A DNA stretch of 6,773 bases from Magnetovibrio sp. (GTDB lineage: Bacteria; Pseudomonadota; Alphaproteobacteria; Rhodospirillales; Magnetovibrionaceae), in assembly GCA_016763895.1 (NCBI GenBank), contig JAESSV010000037.1:1-6773 (forward strand), given 5' to 3'. Each line of letters begins with the position of its first letter. Position 1 is the stretch's first letter. Both the position numbers and the translations under genes were made by a program. Under the pieces are notes generated by a model. The model did not search any database. It was not told where the DNA came from and saw nothing but the letters and a program-made list of their open reading frames with translations. Shown here in pieces: positions 5,328 to 6,773 of this stretch.

Positions 5328-6500
5328 TTACTTCAAGACTTTATAACCGTAAACACGGCCTTTAGAATCGTTCATATAAATATAGCCATCGGCAAAGCTG
5401 ATGCCCACACGCGCATTCATGCCCGTACCATAGCGGAAAATACGCTTACCGGTTTTTCGATCAAGGGCGTAAACAAATCCACGTTGGCTCATGAAATAGA
5501 GACGATCCCCCTCAATAACAGGCCGGATCAAAAGGTAATCAAATTTGCGGCCGGGGATGTTGAACCGCCAGTTTTCCTTATTGGGATCATCAATTGGCCA
5601 CGAATGAACGATGGTTGTTGCGGACCCAAAATAAAGGTCTTTGCCATCCGAAACAAAGCCGGGAATCCAGTTGTTGGTATCGCGTTTCCAGACCCGTTTT
5701 CCGGTGTGTACGTCTAGGGCCTGGATAAAATCTTGATAGGCCGAAAACAGCAATAGATTTTCAGTTGGGACTAAGACTTTCGGCGTGCCATCGATGTTTT
5801 CGTGGACCCATTTCATTTTGCCTGTGGCTTGATCCAGGGCGTAATAACGCGCCGGACCGCCATCTTCTTCGGCAAAATCAGGGTCGAAATAATTGCCGCC
5901 TAAATAAATGACACCGTCGCGGCTGTTGGCGGTTTGTAACAGGAAGTTTTTCGTTTTAAAGTCCCATTTCACATGACCGTTGTTCCGATCAATGGCAAAC
6001 AGCTTCGCGCCCGTTAACGGATCACCTTTAAGCCCCGGGCCAACGAAGGTTGTCGAGACATATACGGTGTCACCAGAGACGTAATGAGGACGTAGGCAAT
6101 CAATACCTAAATCGGCTTTCCATTGCACAGCGCCGTCAGATACGTTTAAAGCCGCAAACTTACCACCCTTATAGCAAACAAAAATTTGGTCGCCATCCGC
6201 AGTAAGACCACGATCCCAAAGTCCTTCTTTAGGATCGTATGTCCAATCCAGATGGCCCGTTTTTGCATTCAGCGCATACAAAGGCCCATGAACGGGGGTC
6301 ACAAATATTTTGCCGCTGCCCAGGGTTGGGACAATGTTAAACGGCTTACCGGTGTCAAAAGTCCAAGCCAATTTTAAACTATCGTTGTCGCTGTCACCGG
6401 GGTTGTCGCTTTTATTCAACGCGGCTTGAGCATTCGGGCCAAGCATAAGGACCATGAGTGCGAACATCAGGGTAGAGAACGTATGTGAAAGGCGAGACAT
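5328..6500 (-). CDS. Exported PQQ-like beta-propeller repeat protein
   Basis: The 390-aa protein has a signal peptide: MSRLSHTF, a hydrophobic core (11-21) and a likely signal peptidase I site after AQA (24-26). No lipobox cysteine is present, so a soluble periplasmic location is expected. The mature part is a chain of PQQ_2-type blades with the motif [YF]ALD-x-x-TG-x-x-x-W at about 75-86, 116-127, 168-179, 220-231, 260-271 and 344-355, a degenerate one at 298-311, and a final strand GRVYGYKVLK. That gives seven or eight blades. Cys109 and Cys135 are the only cysteines. Quinoprotein dehydrogenases are about 600 aa, so an enzyme of that class is unlikely; it may be a scaffold or a partner of a redox system, and BamB differs in being a lipoprotein. 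The start at 6500 is chosen because AGGAAA lies 7 bases upstream and it starts at the signal peptide; the frame opens further, to 6593. Confidence 0.85.
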   Translation of the reverse strand: MSRLSHTFSTLMFALMVLMLGPNAQAALNKSDNPGDSDNDSLKLAWTFDTGKPFNIVPTLGSGKIFVTPVHGPLYALNAKTGHLDWTYDPKEGLWDRGLTADGDQIFVCYKGGKFAALNVSDGAVQWKADLGIDCLRPHYVSGDTVYVSTTFVGPGLKGDPLTGAKLFAIDRNNGHVKWDFKTKNFLLQTANSRDGVIYLGGNYFDPDFAEEDGGPARYYALDQATGKMKWVHENIDGTPKVLVPTENLLLFSAYQDFIQALDVHTGKRVWKRDTNNWIPGFVSDGKDLYFGSATTIVHSWPIDDPNKENWRFNIPGRKFDYLLIRPVIEGDRLYFMSQRGFVYALDRKTGKRIFRYGTGMNARVGISFADGYIYMNDSKGRVYGYKVLK

Positions 6501-6522
6501 GCGAATTTCCTGGAAATGTAAA

Positions 6523-6574
6523 TGTGGCGAAAGCCTGTGGCGAAAGCTTGGGGCGAAAATATGTGGCGAAAGCA
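6523..6574. repeat. Four 13-bp direct repeats upstream of the propeller gene
   Basis: Units start at 6523, 6536, 6549 and 6562, all reading T-G-T/G-G-GCGAAA with AGC at the end in three. TGTGGCGAAAGC is exact in units 1, 2 and 4, and unit 3 is TGGGGCGAAAAT. A further GGCGAA occurs at 6585-6590, off the 13-bp phase. The cluster lies 23-74 bases before the start codon and inside the only space where this gene's promoter can be. It may be an array of operator sites for a regulator or slippage-generated DNA; no known box is recognised. Confidence 0.8.
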
Positions 6575-6593
6575 AAAGGATAGAGGCGAACAA

Positions 6594-6629
6594 AATAAAG
6601 GCGGGAGGTAAAATCCCCCCGCCTTTATT
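6594..6629 (-). terminator. Intrinsic terminator of the downstream-truncated gene at 6650
   Basis: A perfect 12-bp inverted repeat (AATAAAGGCGGG / CCCGCCTTTATT) has a 12-base loop in which GG can pair with CC. Read leftwards, it lies 20 bp after the stop codon at 6650-6652, and the T-rich stem side TTTATTTTG gives the U-rich tail. It isolates the propeller gene's promoter from readthrough of the gene before it. Confidence 0.88.
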
Positions 6630-6649
6630 ACGTTAAGTGTCTATCAAAC

Positions 6650-6773
6650 TTAGTTTTTGCCGTGGGCAACAAGTGGTCCATCGCGGTTTTCTTCGGTGAT
6701 GTCAAACTCAATGTTCGGCGGCATACGGTTGTTGCGCAAGCGACCCTTCATTTTTGAATGACCCCAGTTGTAA
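6650..6773 (-). CDS. C-terminal fragment of a gene, possibly a c-type cytochrome
   Basis: Forty codons run from the window edge to TAA at 6652-6650. The fragment reads YNWGHSKMKGRLRNNRMPP, continuing NIEFDITEENRDGPLVAHGKN. The GRLRNNRMPP stretch looks like the region around the distal methionine ligand of small c-type cytochromes, and a neighbouring PQQ-like propeller protein makes a periplasmic redox partner plausible. No CxxCH haem motif is in view because the N-terminal part lies outside. The coding assignment is supported by the open frame, the stop codon and the terminator 20 bp downstream. The cytochrome identity is only a suggestion. Confidence 0.6.
   Translation of the reverse strand, partial: YNWGHSKMKGRLRNNRMPPNIEFDITEENRDGPLVAHGKN

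Noticed and set aside
6501..6593. Longer start for the propeller protein (31 extra residues)
   Set aside because: The extension runs through the 13-bp repeats and would bury the clear signal peptide; AGGAAA is well placed for ATG 6500.

Overview
The window looks like a chromosomal segment of a Gram-negative proteobacterium. I lean towards an alphaproteobacterium of moderate GC content, but that is an inference from the gene types and general sequence character, not from a marker gene. Two parts differ in strand and style. The left part (1-2770, plus strand) is an AT-rich, repetitive tandem array of secreted RTX-type (calcium-binding beta-roll) genes. The right part (2791-6773, minus strand) is an ordinary, compact set of metabolic and periplasmic genes.

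Left part: the array holds three successive copies of one gene family. Copy 1 is present only as its last 86 codons (1-263). Copy 2 (523-1707, 394 aa) is complete, with a good sigma70-type promoter (TTGATA-17 bp-TATTAT, 354-382), a roughly 130-nt leader carrying a small stem-loop, ten 18-residue RTX units and a C-terminal domain of the haemolysin-type calcium-binding-related kind. Copy 3 (1911-2770) is a decayed relative: about 264 bp containing the equivalent ribosome binding site, start codon and first 57 codons are missing, its promoter is mutated in both boxes, and a one-base loss near 2628-2631 throws the C-terminal domain out of frame. Bases 1-421 and 1481-1902 are the same block repeated, so the array period is about 1,480 bp and includes the intergenic control region. 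The 18-residue repeat is unusual: one half is a canonical GGxGxD calcium nonapeptide, and the other half lacks the Asp and instead carries a nearly invariant Q-x-N.

Right part: dadA (D-amino-acid dehydrogenase), a small four-helix CopD-like membrane protein and a nudF-type ADP-ribose pyrophosphatase are read leftwards in that order, with a 56-bp gap and then a 4-bp ATGA overlap, probably as one operon. It runs convergently into RTX copy 3. Upstream of dadA lies a strong bidirectional terminator (5275-5308), which ends a gene for an exported PQQ-like beta-propeller protein (5328-6500). The promoter and leader region of that gene contains four exact-period 13-bp direct repeats. A second strong terminator (6594-6629) separates it from the last 40 codons of another minus-strand gene, possibly a c-type cytochrome.

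No rRNA, tRNA, transposase, integrase or CRISPR array is visible. No type I secretion genes for the RTX proteins lie in the window. The parts most worth a second look are the one-sided beta-roll design, the promoter-bearing tandem RTX array with its living and dead copies, and the 13-bp repeat cluster.
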